Assembly: GCF_014132355.1 (NCBI RefSeq)
Contig: NZ_BLZO01000097.1
Span: 1-64,000, forward strand
From: Okeania sp. KiyG1
GTDB lineage: Bacteria; Cyanobacteriota; Cyanobacteriia; Cyanobacteriales; Microcoleaceae
Length of the DNA: 64,000 nucleotides
Direction: 5' to 3'
Shown here: positions 50,889 through 60,943 of the stretch, piece after piece
Numbering within the stretch: the stretch's first letter is position 1
How the letters are laid out: the number at the start of each line of letters is the position of its first letter
Notes under the pieces: model-generated
Told to the model about the DNA's origin: nothing
The model's input: the letters and a program-made list of their open reading frames with translations, nothing else
Database searches by the model: none
Position numbers and translations under genes: made by a program

Positions 50889-51638
50889 ATGGAAAATTCC
50901 ACAGAAGTAGCAGAAAATTTGAGAAATGTTTGGAATAATGTCTGGAATATTTTTGCACCTGACAATTCTTGGAAAGATGACCAGAGTAAACGCACTATGA
51001 TTAAAGAAAAACTTGTTTATTTTTCTCCAGAGCATTCTGAGAGTGTAGAACACATAGACAAGGTTATCAAAGCTCTCACTAGAGGAGTAGCTCTAACACA
51101 AGCAGCAGTTGATTGGAAATACCCTACTATTGGGGATGAAAGTTTTTCTCGTAAGAAAGGTCGTACTCCACATGAAAAGTTACGAGGAGTTCAATGGCGA
51201 CTTGTTATTGCTTATTCGGGTTTTGAAATTACTGCCAAAGGGTTGATGAATTATTTTGAAAGAAATACTAAACCAAAAATAATTCAGGATTTTATCAACA
51301 AGTGTAGCTTACCAAGTTATTCTAAATTAGAACCTCCTACTCCCAAAGAAAAATCAAATCTTGAAAAATGGTTAATTAAAAAAGAAGATGAGGCGATCGC
51401 TGAGTTTCTTGGAGTAACAGCAGGAGATGCTAAAATTATTAACCATTGGCTTGTTAGTTCCCAAGCTGTTTGTAATTGGCAAGAGGCTGTAAAATTAGCA
51501 AAAGCTCTCAGAAATACTACAGCTCATGGCTTTTTACAACCAACGAAAGTTGGCAGATGGAAGCTTAAAAATAGCTTTAGGATACTAGCTGAGAACTTAG
51601 CAGAAATTATGACTTACGGGTTAAGAACACTTGTGTAG
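50889..51638 (+). CDS. HEPN-like hypothetical protein
   Basis: About 249 residues, helical, from MENSTEVAENLRNVWNNVW. The reading frame is open back to 50784, but those codons overlap copy 2 of Uma2, a CAGGACTTACGC repeat end and a scrap of Uma2 sequence (gaatggttatcagactgtgcag), so I prefer the ATG at 50889. Near the end, KALRNTTAHGFL contains R-x4-H (51510-51527), the signature of HEPN ribonuclease folds. No other family is recognised. A copy of its 3' end follows downstream with duplicated promoters and possible RNAs. A role in RNA cleavage or abortive defence is speculation from the motif. Confidence 0.55.
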   Translation: MENSTEVAENLRNVWNNVWNIFAPDNSWKDDQSKRTMIKEKLVYFSPEHSESVEHIDKVIKALTRGVALTQAAVDWKYPTIGDESFSRKKGRTPHEKLRGVQWRLVIAYSGFEITAKGLMNYFERNTKPKIIQDFINKCSLPSYSKLEPPTPKEKSNLEKWLIKKEDEAIAEFLGVTAGDAKIINHWLVSSQAVCNWQEAVKLAKALRNTTAHGFLQPTKVGRWKLKNSFRILAENLAEIMTYGLRTLV

Positions 51639-51692
51639 AGATTATAGCCATTGCTTCAGACTCAATACTTTATAATAATTTATAAAAGTCTC

Positions 51693-51721
51693 TTGACAAA
51701 CATAAAATATACTGGTTAATA
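51693..51721 (+). promoter_or_regulatory. Sigma70-type promoter P1
   Basis: TTGACA (51693-51698), a 17-base spacer and TTAATA (51716-51721). The spacer sequence AA(C/T)..AAAATA(T/C)ACTGG is shared with P2 and P3. Confidence 0.6.
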
Positions 51722-51727
51722 TAGTGG

Positions 51728-52015
51728 TTAAATGAAAATTAGGGCAAGTGAGACTAATCACTCTAACTAAAATCATTAAAATAAGTAACTTGCAGTGAGC
51801 CTACTCACTACAAGTATACAGGTGTACCCCTGGCCAGATGAGATTAAAATTACCAATGCCTGAAACTTGACAAGTTTTTCCGGTATGTAAGTTCCCTCAG
51901 TGGCATATCCTAATATATGTGCGGCTAGGATACACTTCCACTCCACTAACAGGTATTTATTCGTAACTAGACAGAATTTAATAATCCTACTCAACTCCAC
52001 GCAAATGAGTATGGC
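51728..52015 (+). ncRNA. Candidate structured RNA, copy 1
   Basis: Downstream of P1 there is no protein frame but several hairpins: ACTTG(C)AGTGAG..CTCACT(A)CAAGT (51788-51812), CAGG..CCTG (51820-51833), AAACTTGACAAGTTT (51862-51876) and ATCCTA..TAGGAT (51907-51930). Segments TTCCGGTATGTA, ATGTGCGGC, TATTTATTCGTAACT and CTCAACTCCACGCAAAT recur in the same order in copy 2. I know no RNA family with this set. Ends are guesses. Confidence 0.4.
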
Positions 52016-52023
52016 TTCAAGAA

Positions 52024-52130
52024 GCTAGCTGAGAACTTAGAGTAAATTATGACTCACGGGTTAAGAAAACTTTTGTAGAAAGTAAGGCTATTGTTTCAGG
52101 CTCAATACTTTAACAATAATTTACAAAAGG
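52024..52130 (+). pseudogene. Copy of the HEPN-like gene's 3' end
   Basis: Bases from 'gctagctgagaacttag' to 'caatactttaacaataatttacaaaag' repeat 51588-51687 (last codons, stop and flank) with scattered changes, so the gene end, promoter and RNA were duplicated as a block. Confidence 0.75.
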
Positions 52131-52133
52131 GTA

Positions 52134-52162
52134 TTGACAAACACAAAATATACTGGTTTAAT
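52134..52162 (+). promoter_or_regulatory. Sigma70-type promoter P2
   Basis: TTGACA (52134-52139), a 17-base spacer and TTTAAT (52157-52162), with spacer sequence shared with P1. Confidence 0.6.
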
Positions 52163-52168
52163 TTAGGT

Positions 52169-52340
52169 AAGAATATATCCTTAGCTAGATGATGCTAAGT
52201 ATATCAAGGTTAGAACTTGACAAAATTCCGGTATGTAGGTTCTTTCAGCGATGTACTTAGTATAATGTGCGGCGGGATATATTTTCCCCGTATTTATTCG
52301 TAACTCAACTCCACGCAAATTAGTACAGCTAGGCTTTTTC
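52169..52340 (+). ncRNA. Candidate structured RNA, copy 2
   Basis: A shorter version of copy 1. It keeps AACTTGACAA, TTCCGGTATGTA, ATGTGCGGC, TATTTATTCGTAACT and CTCAACTCCACGCAAAT but lacks the long 5' hairpin. GCTAG..CTAG(C) type pairs and a terminal 'gctaggctttttc' T-rich end are visible. Confidence 0.38.
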
Positions 52341-52420
52341 ATAAATCTTGCACTATCTTGTTCTTCTAAGTCATAATGCGCCTCTGAATACTAAGATTTG
52401 AGAAAAATGATAGTAGGCTC

Positions 52421-52449
52421 TTGACAAATGCAAAATACACTGGTTATAT
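52421..52449 (+). promoter_or_regulatory. Sigma70-type promoter P3
   Basis: TTGACA (52421-52426), a 17-base spacer and TTATAT (52444-52449), with the same spacer core AAAATACACTGG as P1 and P2. Confidence 0.6.
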
Positions 52450-52458
52450 ACTTATAGT

Positions 52459-52543
52459 GAAATATCCCCCTACTAAAGACAGAAAAACTAAATAGCAAAA
52501 CAGACAAAATTAAATAGTAGATTGAGGGGATATTTCTTTGCTT
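52459..52543 (+). ncRNA. Candidate small RNA with closed stem
   Basis: GAAATATCCCC near the start and GGGGATATTTC near the end pair perfectly over 11 bases, closed further by CTACT..AGTAG, around an A-rich loop. The last base pairs are followed by TTTGCTTCG. It begins about 10 bases after P3, so a transcript closed by this long stem is likely. Function unknown. Confidence 0.4.
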
Positions 52544-52678
52544 CGTTACAAAAAATAATTTTTCTGGAATCAATTACAAAATAGCTAGGTTTACAGTAGT
52601 TTTAACCAGGGTTTTGGCTATGACGGTGTGGTTAATCAATCTGAAAACTCCTGTAATAAAGTTCTCGCATCCTGAACA

Positions 52679-52843
52679 GTTGAAGTTTGGTTAGTGAATC
52701 TTCCTCAAAAATGTCTGGAAGTTTATCGACAACCTACTGCGAATGGTTATGAAATTGTGCAGACTTTTAAGAGCGGTGAAACTGTGTCAATTCAAGCTTT
52801 GCCTAATGTGACTTTTACTGTTGATGAAATATTGGGAGCTTGA
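52679..52843 (+). pseudogene. Uma2 fragment, C-terminal 54 codons
   Basis: VEVWLVNLPQKCLEVYRQPT, NGYEIVQTFKSGETVSIQA and FTVDEILGA then stop: this matches the last third of the Uma2 copies at 49425 and 50243. No N-terminal part is present. It marks the right edge of the segment that holds the HEPN-like gene and promoters. Confidence 0.9.
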
Positions 52844-53889
52844 TACAAATTTTCAATATTAATTACCCAATATTGGATAAATTTCTTCTATTTTGTAACC
52901 ATAATGCATAGGTAATTATCAATTATCAATTATCAATTATCAATTATCAATTATCCATTAATATTGGTTAGTTTTTAGGAAAAAGCCTCGGTTGTAATCT
53001 CTTTATAAATAGGTCTAGTCATACATCTTGGTCCTCCTATTCCTTTAACTAGCTCTTTTCCTTGGACTCGAATGACATTTACATGATGCTGTCTTAATAA
53101 GTTGTAGACTCGTTCTGAGAGATCGTAAGCGACTATCTTGCGTTCTCCCAAGCAAAAACAGTTACAAGCTAGTCGATAAAGAGATTCCTCTTGAGTGACT
53201 TCTATAAATTGAAATCCTAAATCTTTGAAAAAATGAATCGGATTAATTTGTGTCTCTGTTCGGTTTAAAAGAATACCATTAATTAGACTTTCGGGATGAG
53301 TGATAATAACATCGTCAGTCACTGGCAACATCCCTCCATCAAGATTAATGCGCCATTGAGCTAGTTCTATCCCAACAATACCATCGATTATTCCACTGCC
53401 AATGAGTTGTTCTTGTAAGAAATATAAGGTCTCTTTAGTTGTTCTTCTACCATATCCAATTAGCAAGTATCGCTGATTTTGATGGCAAAAAGGAATCACA
53501 TCTCCTCCTTCTAATACCAATGGATCGGGAATTTTGAGAATTTCCTTCAAGCCTAAAATTTCACCAATGTCTGACATGAGTTCAGGCTCTAGCTGCCTAA
53601 TTTTTTTTCCCATTTTACCGCGCAAATAGCTATCTGGCATCCAAGGAAGGGTAATAAAAGCATCACGAGTAAAAACTAAATTCGGGTTTTTTGATAGATA
53701 ATTTTGCCATTTACTTAGTAATTGATTAGTCGATGAGGATAAAATATCTGATAGATAAAAGACATATCCTATCTCTGCTTTGAGTGCATTTACAAATTCT
53801 TGATGATGGGATTGATAGAGTTCTGGTTGAGGGAATTCCCGAAAAAGATAGTATTCTTGAATTTCTTTTTTGTGAATATGTATAAACTG

Positions 53890-55459
53890 ATTGACATACT
53901 CCCGACCCTCCCCTACGGGAGAGCGCGGGATTCTTCAGTCTGGGATACCCTGACCGCAGTTTTAACAGAAGTGATGTCCTCCTCCTGTGTTGATAACAAT
54001 CCAATTTTCTGTATCAGAAGTGCTGAGTTATAGTCCCTATCTAGTTCTTGTCCACATTCCGGACAAGAATGCCAGCGCTCTGATAAGCTTTTAGGTACTT
54101 TGCTCAAACATTGCCAACAATGTTGAGATGTATCCTTTGGATTTACTTTGATAACTCGCTTGCCAAGTTTCCAGGCTACATACTGTAAAACTTGGATAAA
54201 CTGACCAAAAGCTGCATCTTGCAAAGACTTATTCAATCCTGATTTGGCTGATTGGCCGTTGGGTAAAAACTGACCATTATCACCTAACTTTGCCTTGCAA
54301 CGTCGGACTAAATTAGCTACCTGCAAGTCTTCGATGAAAATAACATTTACGTCTGAAAACAGATGATAAGCTAATTTGAATTGCCAGTCTAATCTTTGCC
54401 TCGCTATTAGTTGATGCAGTTTTGCTATCTTACCTTTGAGAATTTTCCAAGGTTTTGAGTGCTTTGGTTTCTTAGCCAATCTCATCTGTAGTTTAGATAA
54501 TCTATGTTCAGAGAACCTGAAAAATGATGGTACTTCTATAAACTCCCCATCAGACGTAACAGCATAGTGCAACAGTCCTAAATCAATACCTTTAGAATTT
54601 TCTTCGGTGGGTTGAATTTCTACAACCTCTACAGGTACAGCTTTATCTTCTATCGTGAAACTGATGTAGTATCCATCCGCTTCTCGAATTACTGTACCCG
54701 TCTTAACCTTGAAACCTAATGGTATTGAGCGATTGTACACAAAGGGGACTAAACCAATCTTTGGTAGATTAACGCAACAACGACCGTTAGCATTTTTGAC
54801 AATATTGGTATTTGATAACTGAGGATAAGTGAAAGAATTATAGTAATGGCTGCCTTTGAATTTAGGTCTCCCACTGGTTTTGCCGTTCTTATCGGGTAAG
54901 GTAAAGTTATCCATCGTACTTTGCACGCGCTGAATAACGTCTTGAAGAACCTGGGAGTGCATGGACTTATACTCAGGGAAGAGTTTTTTAGCTTGTGCTA
55001 AGTCTGCTAGCTGTACTATTTCCCACAAAACATAACCATTAACTATGTTCGGATGCCGATCTCCTTTCTTGGTTATCGGGTTACCATTGCTGTCTTTTTT
55101 CCTACCGTCGCGCGTTTGCGTTCTCAACTCTGGAATATTTTGATAAATCCGTTCTACAGGTACTACTGAAACATTAAGTGGACAAGCGTTAACTGGTGTG
55201 CGCGTAGCTTCAAACCAGTCTAACCTTTCAGCTAAACGATAATTATATTGCTTCCTAGCCATGGACAACCAGTTAGATATAATTACCGCTTGCCTTTTAT
55301 GTGGTTTTAGCTTGTACTTATATTTCAATAGCATCCCAGAATCGACCTTTATATCTACTTGAGTTATTATATCAAAAATAACGACAAACCACACAAATAA
55401 GGCCCGGCTTTCATCCCGACGCTCCCCTACGGGAGAGCGCGGGACTTCCCGCCGGGGGA
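53890..55459 (-). mobile_element. IS200/IS605-type (IS1341-like) element
   Basis: A 1,570-bp element carries only tnpB. The ends have imperfect subterminal hairpins: CTCTCCCGTAGGGGAG occurs near both ends (about 53906-53922 and 55421-55437), plus GGCGGGAAGTCCCGC at the left end. There is no target duplication and no terminal inverted repeat, as expected for this family. On the tnpB strand the left flank is TTTAAC and the right end is TATGTCAAT. Exact limits come from the reading frame of the interrupted gene. Confidence 0.9.
53913..55334 (-). CDS. tnpB: TnpB, RNA-guided nuclease of the IS
   Basis: From MLLKYKYKLKPHKRQ (the typical TnpB start; the frame is open 20 codons further) the protein has 473 residues. 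RuvC-like catalytic residues are GIDLGL (Asp), FIEDLQVANL (Glu) and DRDYNSALL (Asp). The zinc-finger cysteines are in HCWQCL and HSCPECG. TnpB nucleases of this group use an RNA copied from the right end of the element to cut DNA next to a short target motif; here the RNA would span the 3' end of tnpB and 53890-53912 and beyond. No tnpA is present, so transposition would need help in trans. All key residues are intact, and the insertion looks recent. Confidence 0.93.
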   Translation of the reverse strand: MLLKYKYKLKPHKRQAVIISNWLSMARKQYNYRLAERLDWFEATRTPVNACPLNVSVVPVERIYQNIPELRTQTRDGRKKDSNGNPITKKGDRHPNIVNGYVLWEIVQLADLAQAKKLFPEYKSMHSQVLQDVIQRVQSTMDNFTLPDKNGKTSGRPKFKGSHYYNSFTYPQLSNTNIVKNANGRCCVNLPKIGLVPFVYNRSIPLGFKVKTGTVIREADGYYISFTIEDKAVPVEVVEIQPTEENSKGIDLGLLHYAVTSDGEFIEVPSFFRFSEHRLSKLQMRLAKKPKHSKPWKILKGKIAKLHQLIARQRLDWQFKLAYHLFSDVNVIFIEDLQVANLVRRCKAKLGDNGQFLPNGQSAKSGLNKSLQDAAFGQFIQVLQYVAWKLGKRVIKVNPKDTSQHCWQCLSKVPKSLSERWHSCPECGQELDRDYNSALLIQKIGLLSTQEEDITSVKTAVRVSQTEESRALP

Positions 55460-55555
55460 GTTAAAGACACCAAACGGAGTCGGATCGTGAACAAGGACAG
55501 CTTTAGGTTTTAAGGAAAATTCTCCCAAATTCTTACTATTCAATTCAGCAGTCAT

Positions 55556-55965
55556 ATTAATTTATGTAACTTTGGCAATATTGGTACATCTAAAATTATA
55601 CAGGGTTTAGGCAGGGGGAAACTAAAAACCCGACTTCTTGTAAATGTCTATTGTTAAAAATAATGATTTACGGTAGCAACCGGGTTTCTTTATATAGTAG
55701 TGGTTAATAGCGTTTAACTCCTATGGGGAGCGATCGCTAATAATGTAGGTTGGATTGAGCTGGCGTTAGCGGAGCTTATCCGGAGGATAAACCCAACATC
55801 TACAAGGTTGCTGTTAGGTTTCTTGAAGGCGATATTAGGAAAGTTATTCATGGGGGAAATTCCCTAAGACAAGATTTTCGGGCAACGCAACAGATATATC
55901 TTGGTGTTGGGTTTCCTGGCGTCAACCCAACCTACAAACTCAGCAGAAAACGCACCCTACAAAAT
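55556..55965. other. Intergenic with dispersed palindromes
   Basis: It holds 'gtaggttggattgagctggcg..aaacccaac' (55745-55798) and 'gttgggtttcctggcgtcaacccaacctac' (55906-55936). The strong palindrome could end transcripts of the NACHT gene. No gene. Confidence 0.5.
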
Positions 55966-58901
55966 TTACTCTTGTTCCTGACTTGCTGCTCGCGACTGAG
56001 CAACTGCGGCGGCAAATGCTGGATTTTGTTGTAGGTCTTCTGGAACTTCTCTTGCTTCATGTAAACCGATAGTATTTGACCAGTTGGTTTGATTATTCCA
56101 TTTGATCTCACTGAGGTCGGTACTACTGAGGTAGGCACCACTGAGGTCGGCACCACTGAGGTCGGCACCACTGAGAGTGGCATCACTAAGGTCAGCATTT
56201 ATAAGGTTAGCATTTATGAGGTTAGCATATATGAGGATAGCATCTAAGTTAGCACCACTGAGGTCTGCACCAGTGAGTTCTGCACCAGTGAGTTCTGCAC
56301 CACTGAAGTTGGCGTGAATAAGTTGAGCATCATTGAGGTCAGTGCAAGTGAGATCAGCATCTCTGAAGTCCGCATTACTGAGATTAGCATCTCTGAGGTT
56401 AGCATCTATGAGGGTAGCACCACAGAGGATAACAGTAGCGAGATAAGCACCTCTGAAGTCCGCATTAGTGAGAAAATTACCTACTATGTCCGCAAAATCA
56501 GCGTTCCCAAGACATTCACTATAACTAATAATCCTAAGTAGTCTTGTTGCTTCAAAATCTTCACTACCATGTTCACCACAAGGATGAAAATGCAACTCCT
56601 CCCGCAACTCCTCCTGAGACTGTCCATAACGATGCAACTCAAACAACAAAATCATCACATTCAACCCCGTATAAATATCCACCCGACGTTGCCCAGACTG
56701 AATATCCCACTGCTCCAACTGCTTCGCCTTTTCCAGAGGTAAAGTTTTCTTTGTGTCCTCAATAAACTCCCCATCAGACCACTTTAGATAAAACCCATGC
56801 AACCGCTCAAACAACACCAGCAAATCCACCTCACTTTTCACCAACAACGCCATCAAATATTCCACAACTTCCGCCGTCAAACTGCCATAACCAAACAGAT
56901 CGTAAATCTGCCATTCTAAGTCTTTATCAGGCACCGTATAAGTCTTACGTCGCTTCCCAGTTTTCTCTGTAAAATATTCCAGACTTTCTGCCATCCGTTT
57001 AGCACAGAGAAACTCACCAAAACTCTTATGAAAAAACTCTACCGAATTTTCTGCCTTTGCTGCGGACTTCAAATAAAAAGCAGCTAAAGCATTTTTCAAC
57101 CCATCTTCTTGTTTATCTTTCCTAGCTTCTTCAATTAACACCTGCAACTCATTATATCCCTGTTCCACCAGTCGGTCTTCAATCATTTTTATAGCAGCAT
57201 ATTCCCCACCAGACTGCACTACACACAACCCCGCTTCTGCCAACAAAATTTCTAAATCTTCTGGCTCCAACTTCGTAATTTCCGGATTAAGATTTTTACC
57301 CTCTTCTACTCGCTGTTTTTCCAGTACCCATTTCAACGCCTGCTCATAAATCAAAACTTTTGTACCATTAACATTAGCAGTAGCAAACATCTCTCCCTGC
57401 AACTGCTCATCCCGGTGCATGGCAGCTAACAAATATAACAAAAGTGGCTCCCGCGCCAACTCCTTAACTTGATATGGACATTTTTGGCTGTGCAAAAATT
57501 CCCGAAACTTTTTCTGTTTCCACTCCCCCCTACAACTGTCTGCCACTTCTCAAACCACTGTTGCTGAATATCATCACCCATCGGCAAAATACTCGCTCGC
57601 TCCAGATTAGATGGCATCAACCTTTCAATGCCATAAAGTGCTAAAGGTCTACCCGTAATTAATACCCGATGACCGCGCTCCTTCTTATTATCTGCTGCAT
57701 CTTTCTGAAACTTCGCAACCTGGTCTAAAAATACCTTCAACTCATTACTCGCTCCCCGCTCCAACAACAACTCATCAAACCCATCCAGCAAAAATAGAAA
57801 TCGAGTGTTGCGGTCTGTCAACCAACCGCTATCGGTCTTGACAAAATCCCTACCCACAGCATCAGCTAGAGTCTCATCAATATTTGCTGCAAAATTTCTG
57901 ACATCCCGTAACCGAATCAAAATAGGCGTATAAATAGGATGTAGTTCCTGGCGCACCCAATCAGCAAACATTCGGCAAAATACACTTTTTCCTCTTCCCG
58001 GGCCCGCTTGAATAAATAATACTTGTTTGTCTTTGTTTTCATCCAATAAAATTGTTTTTCCCCACTCCTCAATATTTTGAGATTCAGCATTTTTATCAAC
58101 TTCTCCATCGGAGTTAACAGGTTTAACTTCTAGTGGTACATAAATATCCTTAAAAGTGAAATTTTCATCAAAGACTTTTTCTTCTGGTTTAGTAGCGATC
58201 GCCTCCTCCAAATAATCATCAATACTGCTATAAATTTCTAAATCATTCTGCCAATTACCACCATAAATACCAGCTAATTTTTTAGCATCATCTTTCACTT
58301 CTAACACCGCTTTTTTCATATAACGATGAGTATCGCGAGAGATTATTTCTGTGATTATTTTAGCTTTAGGTTCATCCAAACCAGATTCTTGCAGACGTGC
58401 CAATAAAATCTCATTAAACTTTTTTCTGAGTGGAGAATCATAAAAACAAATCAAAGTTTTCTCGGCATCTTCCTCATTGAATTCCAACTCATCATTTAAC
58501 TTTTTAATCTTTTTTTGTACCTCTGCCGATGCTTCTTTAGTTTCTGTCAGTATATCCGATATTTTAGATTTTCTAATACTTTCTAAATAAGCCACCTGAG
58601 CTACCAACTGCACTTCATATTCTAAACTTGGTTCTTTCTTATTTTGTTTAACAACATAAGAAATAATTCCAGTTGCAATAGACACAAAAGGTAAACTTGC
58701 TCCAGCAACTTGTCCGAGAGGAGAATTTAGTACATCTAAAATAGAATCAATATTTTCAATAAAAGGTTTTAATGCTTCAGCATCCTCATTTTTTTCTATT
58801 ACTTCTGCTAGTTTAAAAACCGCCTTAGCTGACTCAACTCCACCTTTAATAGTGCCCGACAAATTTTCTCCGAAAATATTCCGTAAAAGTTTACCAGCCA
58901 T
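55966..58901 (-). CDS. NACHT NTPase with pentapeptide repeats, frameshifted
   Basis: Two frames (58901-57426, then to 55966) form one protein of about 978 residues. Order: an N-terminal helical region with a hydrophobic patch (LGQVAGASLPFVSIATGIIS); a helical segment to about 270; a NACHT domain with Walker A AGPGRGKSVFCRMF, Walker B RFLFLLDGFDEL and VLITGRPLAL; winged-helix/helical regions (REPLLLYLLAAMHR, VEFFHKSFGEFLCAKRM); about 25 pentapeptide repeats (ANLRDANLSNADFRDADL) and a short tail. The frames meet at a C6 run (57535-57540): one more base gives KWQTVVGGEWKQKKF. NACHT proteins with C-terminal sensors are known bacterial anti-phage and NLR-like ATPases. A defence role here is inference; the broken frame may be an error. 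Confidence 0.85.
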
Positions 58902-59316
58902 AATTACTCCAAATATTAATATTAATTAGACTAATTTTAGCACTTCTCAAATAAATGAACTTCATTGTCACAATCAAAACATTGTAGGAACGTTCCATGG
59001 AAATCCCTACTTACGATCTACTCATCTGACATAATTTTTAGGGAATAAAAATATTTTTAGATTAAAACAGGCAGGATATTTTATAATAGAATCCAGTTGA
59101 AAAATTGTCATTGCGACGATAGGAAGCAATCTCATCAACCTCTGAGATTGCTTCCTTCCACTCCGTTCCAGTCGTAATGACTTGGATATAGTAATTATCC
59201 GGATTTGATATTACAGAGTATTTTTATAAATGCCTGGTGTTTAGCAATGGATAATTAATAATTAGAGATTGGGAAGTAAACAAAATAAATTACACATTTC
59301 CCAATAATTCCTAACA
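58902..59316. other. Intergenic, short repeats
   Basis: Contains 'gtaggaacgttccatgg' (58983-59000) and a palindromic segment 'attgcgac..tctgagattgcttcc' (59112-59180). No gene or terminator was recognised. Confidence 0.4.
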
Positions 59317-60708
59317 TTAAAAATCCACAGTTAAAGGTGCCCTAGGAAAAGGAATCACATCTCGAATATTCCCCATTCCTGTCATAAACTGCACCACTCT
59401 TTCAAATCCCAAACCAAATCCCGCATGAGGCACAGTACCATACCTACGCAAATCTAAATACCACCATAATTCCTCCTTATTCATCTCCTGTTCATCTATC
59501 CTTTTCTCCAAAATATCTAAACGTTCTTCCCTCTGAGAACCACCAATAATTTCTCCTACTTTCGGCACCAAAACATCCATTGCCCTAACCGTCTTACCAT
59601 CATCACTTAAACGCATATAAAAAGCCTTAATTTTTGCTGGATAATCAGTCACAATCACAGGTTTTTTAAACAATTCCTCACACAAATAACGCTCATGTTC
59701 CGACTGTAAATCTAAACCCCATTCTACCGGATATTCAAACTTTTTATCTGTCTTTTCCAACAAAGAAACAGCCTCAGTATAAGTAATCCTTTCAAAACTA
59801 TTATTAATAATCGTATCCGCCGTTTCAAAAACTGTTTTATCAATCCGTTTATTGAAAAATTCCATATCCTCAGAACAACTTTCCAAAACAGACTTAAAAA
59901 TATGTTTCAAAAATTCCTCAGCCAAATCCATATCCCCTTCCAAATCACAAAAAGCCATCTCAGGTTCAATCATCCAAAACTCAGCTAAATGTCGAGAAGT
60001 ATTAGAATTTTCCGCTCGAAAAGTCGGACCAAACGTATAAACATTACTAAAAGCAGTTGCCATAATTTCCGCTTCTAACTGCCCACTTACTGTTAGAAAA
60101 GCAGGCTTTCCAAAAAAGTCTTGACTAAAATCAACATCTTGTTTTTCTGTCAGAGGAACTTTCTTTAAATCCAAATTAGTAACAGTAAACATTTCCCCTG
60201 CACCCTCACAGTCACTAGCAGTAATAATAGGAGTATGAACCCACAAAAAACCTCGTTCTTGAAAGAATTGATGCACAGCATTAGCACAAGCATTTCTCAC
60301 ACGAAAAACCGAGCCATAAGTATTAGTGCGTCCCCGCAAATGTGCAATAGTACGAAGAAACTCAAAAGAGTGACGTTTTTTCTGCAAAGGATATGTTTCA
60401 GGATCGGCATCACCATAAGCGATCGCCTTTTCTGCCTTAAGTTCAATTCTTTGCCCTTTTGCTGGTGACTCTACCAAAATACCAGTTACTTCTATGGAGG
60501 CGCCTGTATTCATTTGCTGCAAAATTTCTTGATAATTTGGTATATCAGGATTTAATACTACCTGTAGGTTAGCCAAACATGAACCATCATTAACCTCTAC
60601 AAAAGCAAATTCTTTCAACTCTCGCTTCGTGCGTACCCACCCTTGAATTGTTACTTTTTCATCAGGTTTACCGCTTCTTAATATTTCAGCAATTCGTTGC
60701 TTTGTCAT
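59317..60708 (-). CDS. asnS: Asparaginyl-tRNA synthetase
   Basis: A 463-residue class II synthetase. The N-terminal OB-fold ([20 protein letters not shown]) binds the anticodon. The catalytic domain has motif 1 ([20 protein letters not shown]), motif 2 ([28 protein letters not shown]) and motif 3 ([20 protein letters not shown]). The Asn-specific pattern fits cyanobacterial AsnRS rather than AspRS. It charges tRNA-Asn with asparagine. Full length, with start [14 protein letters not shown] and no operon partner. Regulation is not visible. Confidence 0.97.
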   Translation of the reverse strand: MTKQRIAEILRSGKPDEKVTIQGWVRTKRELKEFAFVEVNDGSCLANLQVVLNPDIPNYQEILQQMNTGASIEVTGILVESPAKGQRIELKAEKAIAYGDADPETYPLQKKRHSFEFLRTIAHLRGRTNTYGSVFRVRNACANAVHQFFQERGFLWVHTPIITASDCEGAGEMFTVTNLDLKKVPLTEKQDVDFSQDFFGKPAFLTVSGQLEAEIMATAFSNVYTFGPTFRAENSNTSRHLAEFWMIEPEMAFCDLEGDMDLAEEFLKHIFKSVLESCSEDMEFFNKRIDKTVFETADTIINNSFERITYTEAVSLLEKTDKKFEYPVEWGLDLQSEHERYLCEELFKKPVIVTDYPAKIKAFYMRLSDDGKTVRAMDVLVPKVGEIIGGSQREERLDILEKRIDEQEMNKEELWWYLDLRRYGTVPHAGFGLGFERVVQFMTGMGNIRDVIPFPRAPLTVDF

Positions 60709-60943
60709 TGGTTTAATCCTGTCGATCAGACTTGCTATTTTGATTGATTTTTGGTATTATATCAAAATATAGTATTAATCAATTGTAATTTCCCAACAAA
60801 AGCTGTAGGGTTCCCAAGAATTTATGTTGCCAAGATTTCACTTGATTAGTCATGTAGATTTTTTGATAAAATAACCCCATTCGATCGCTCCAGTAATCAA
60901 ATGAGGTGTTTGGCTTACAATTGATTAAAATTCTGCAATGTCT

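Larger units (their letters stand above)
52975..55555 (-). pseudogene. Arginine deiminase/amidinotransferase-family gene split by an IS
   Basis: The first 32 codons (55555-55460, MTAELNSKNLGEFSLKPKAV..PTPFGVFN) and the rest (53889-52975, QFIHIHKKEIQEYYLF onward) join in frame to 336 residues once the IS is removed. Family marks are LVFTRDAFI, LEGGDVIPF, QWRINLDGGMLPVTDD and the nucleophile Cys in GGPRCMTRPIYKE. These enzymes act on guanidino groups (arginine, dimethylarginine or agmatine). The usual catalytic His (HLD) is Asn here (NLD, codon AAT). A shorter product could start at 53640 (221 residues) but lacks FTRD. As written the gene is inactivated. Confidence 0.88.

Noticed and set aside
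51728-52340. tracrRNA of a type V CRISPR or retron msr/msd RNA
   Set aside because: No cas, tnsB/C or reverse transcriptase gene in the window and no anti-repeat was found; left as unknown RNA.
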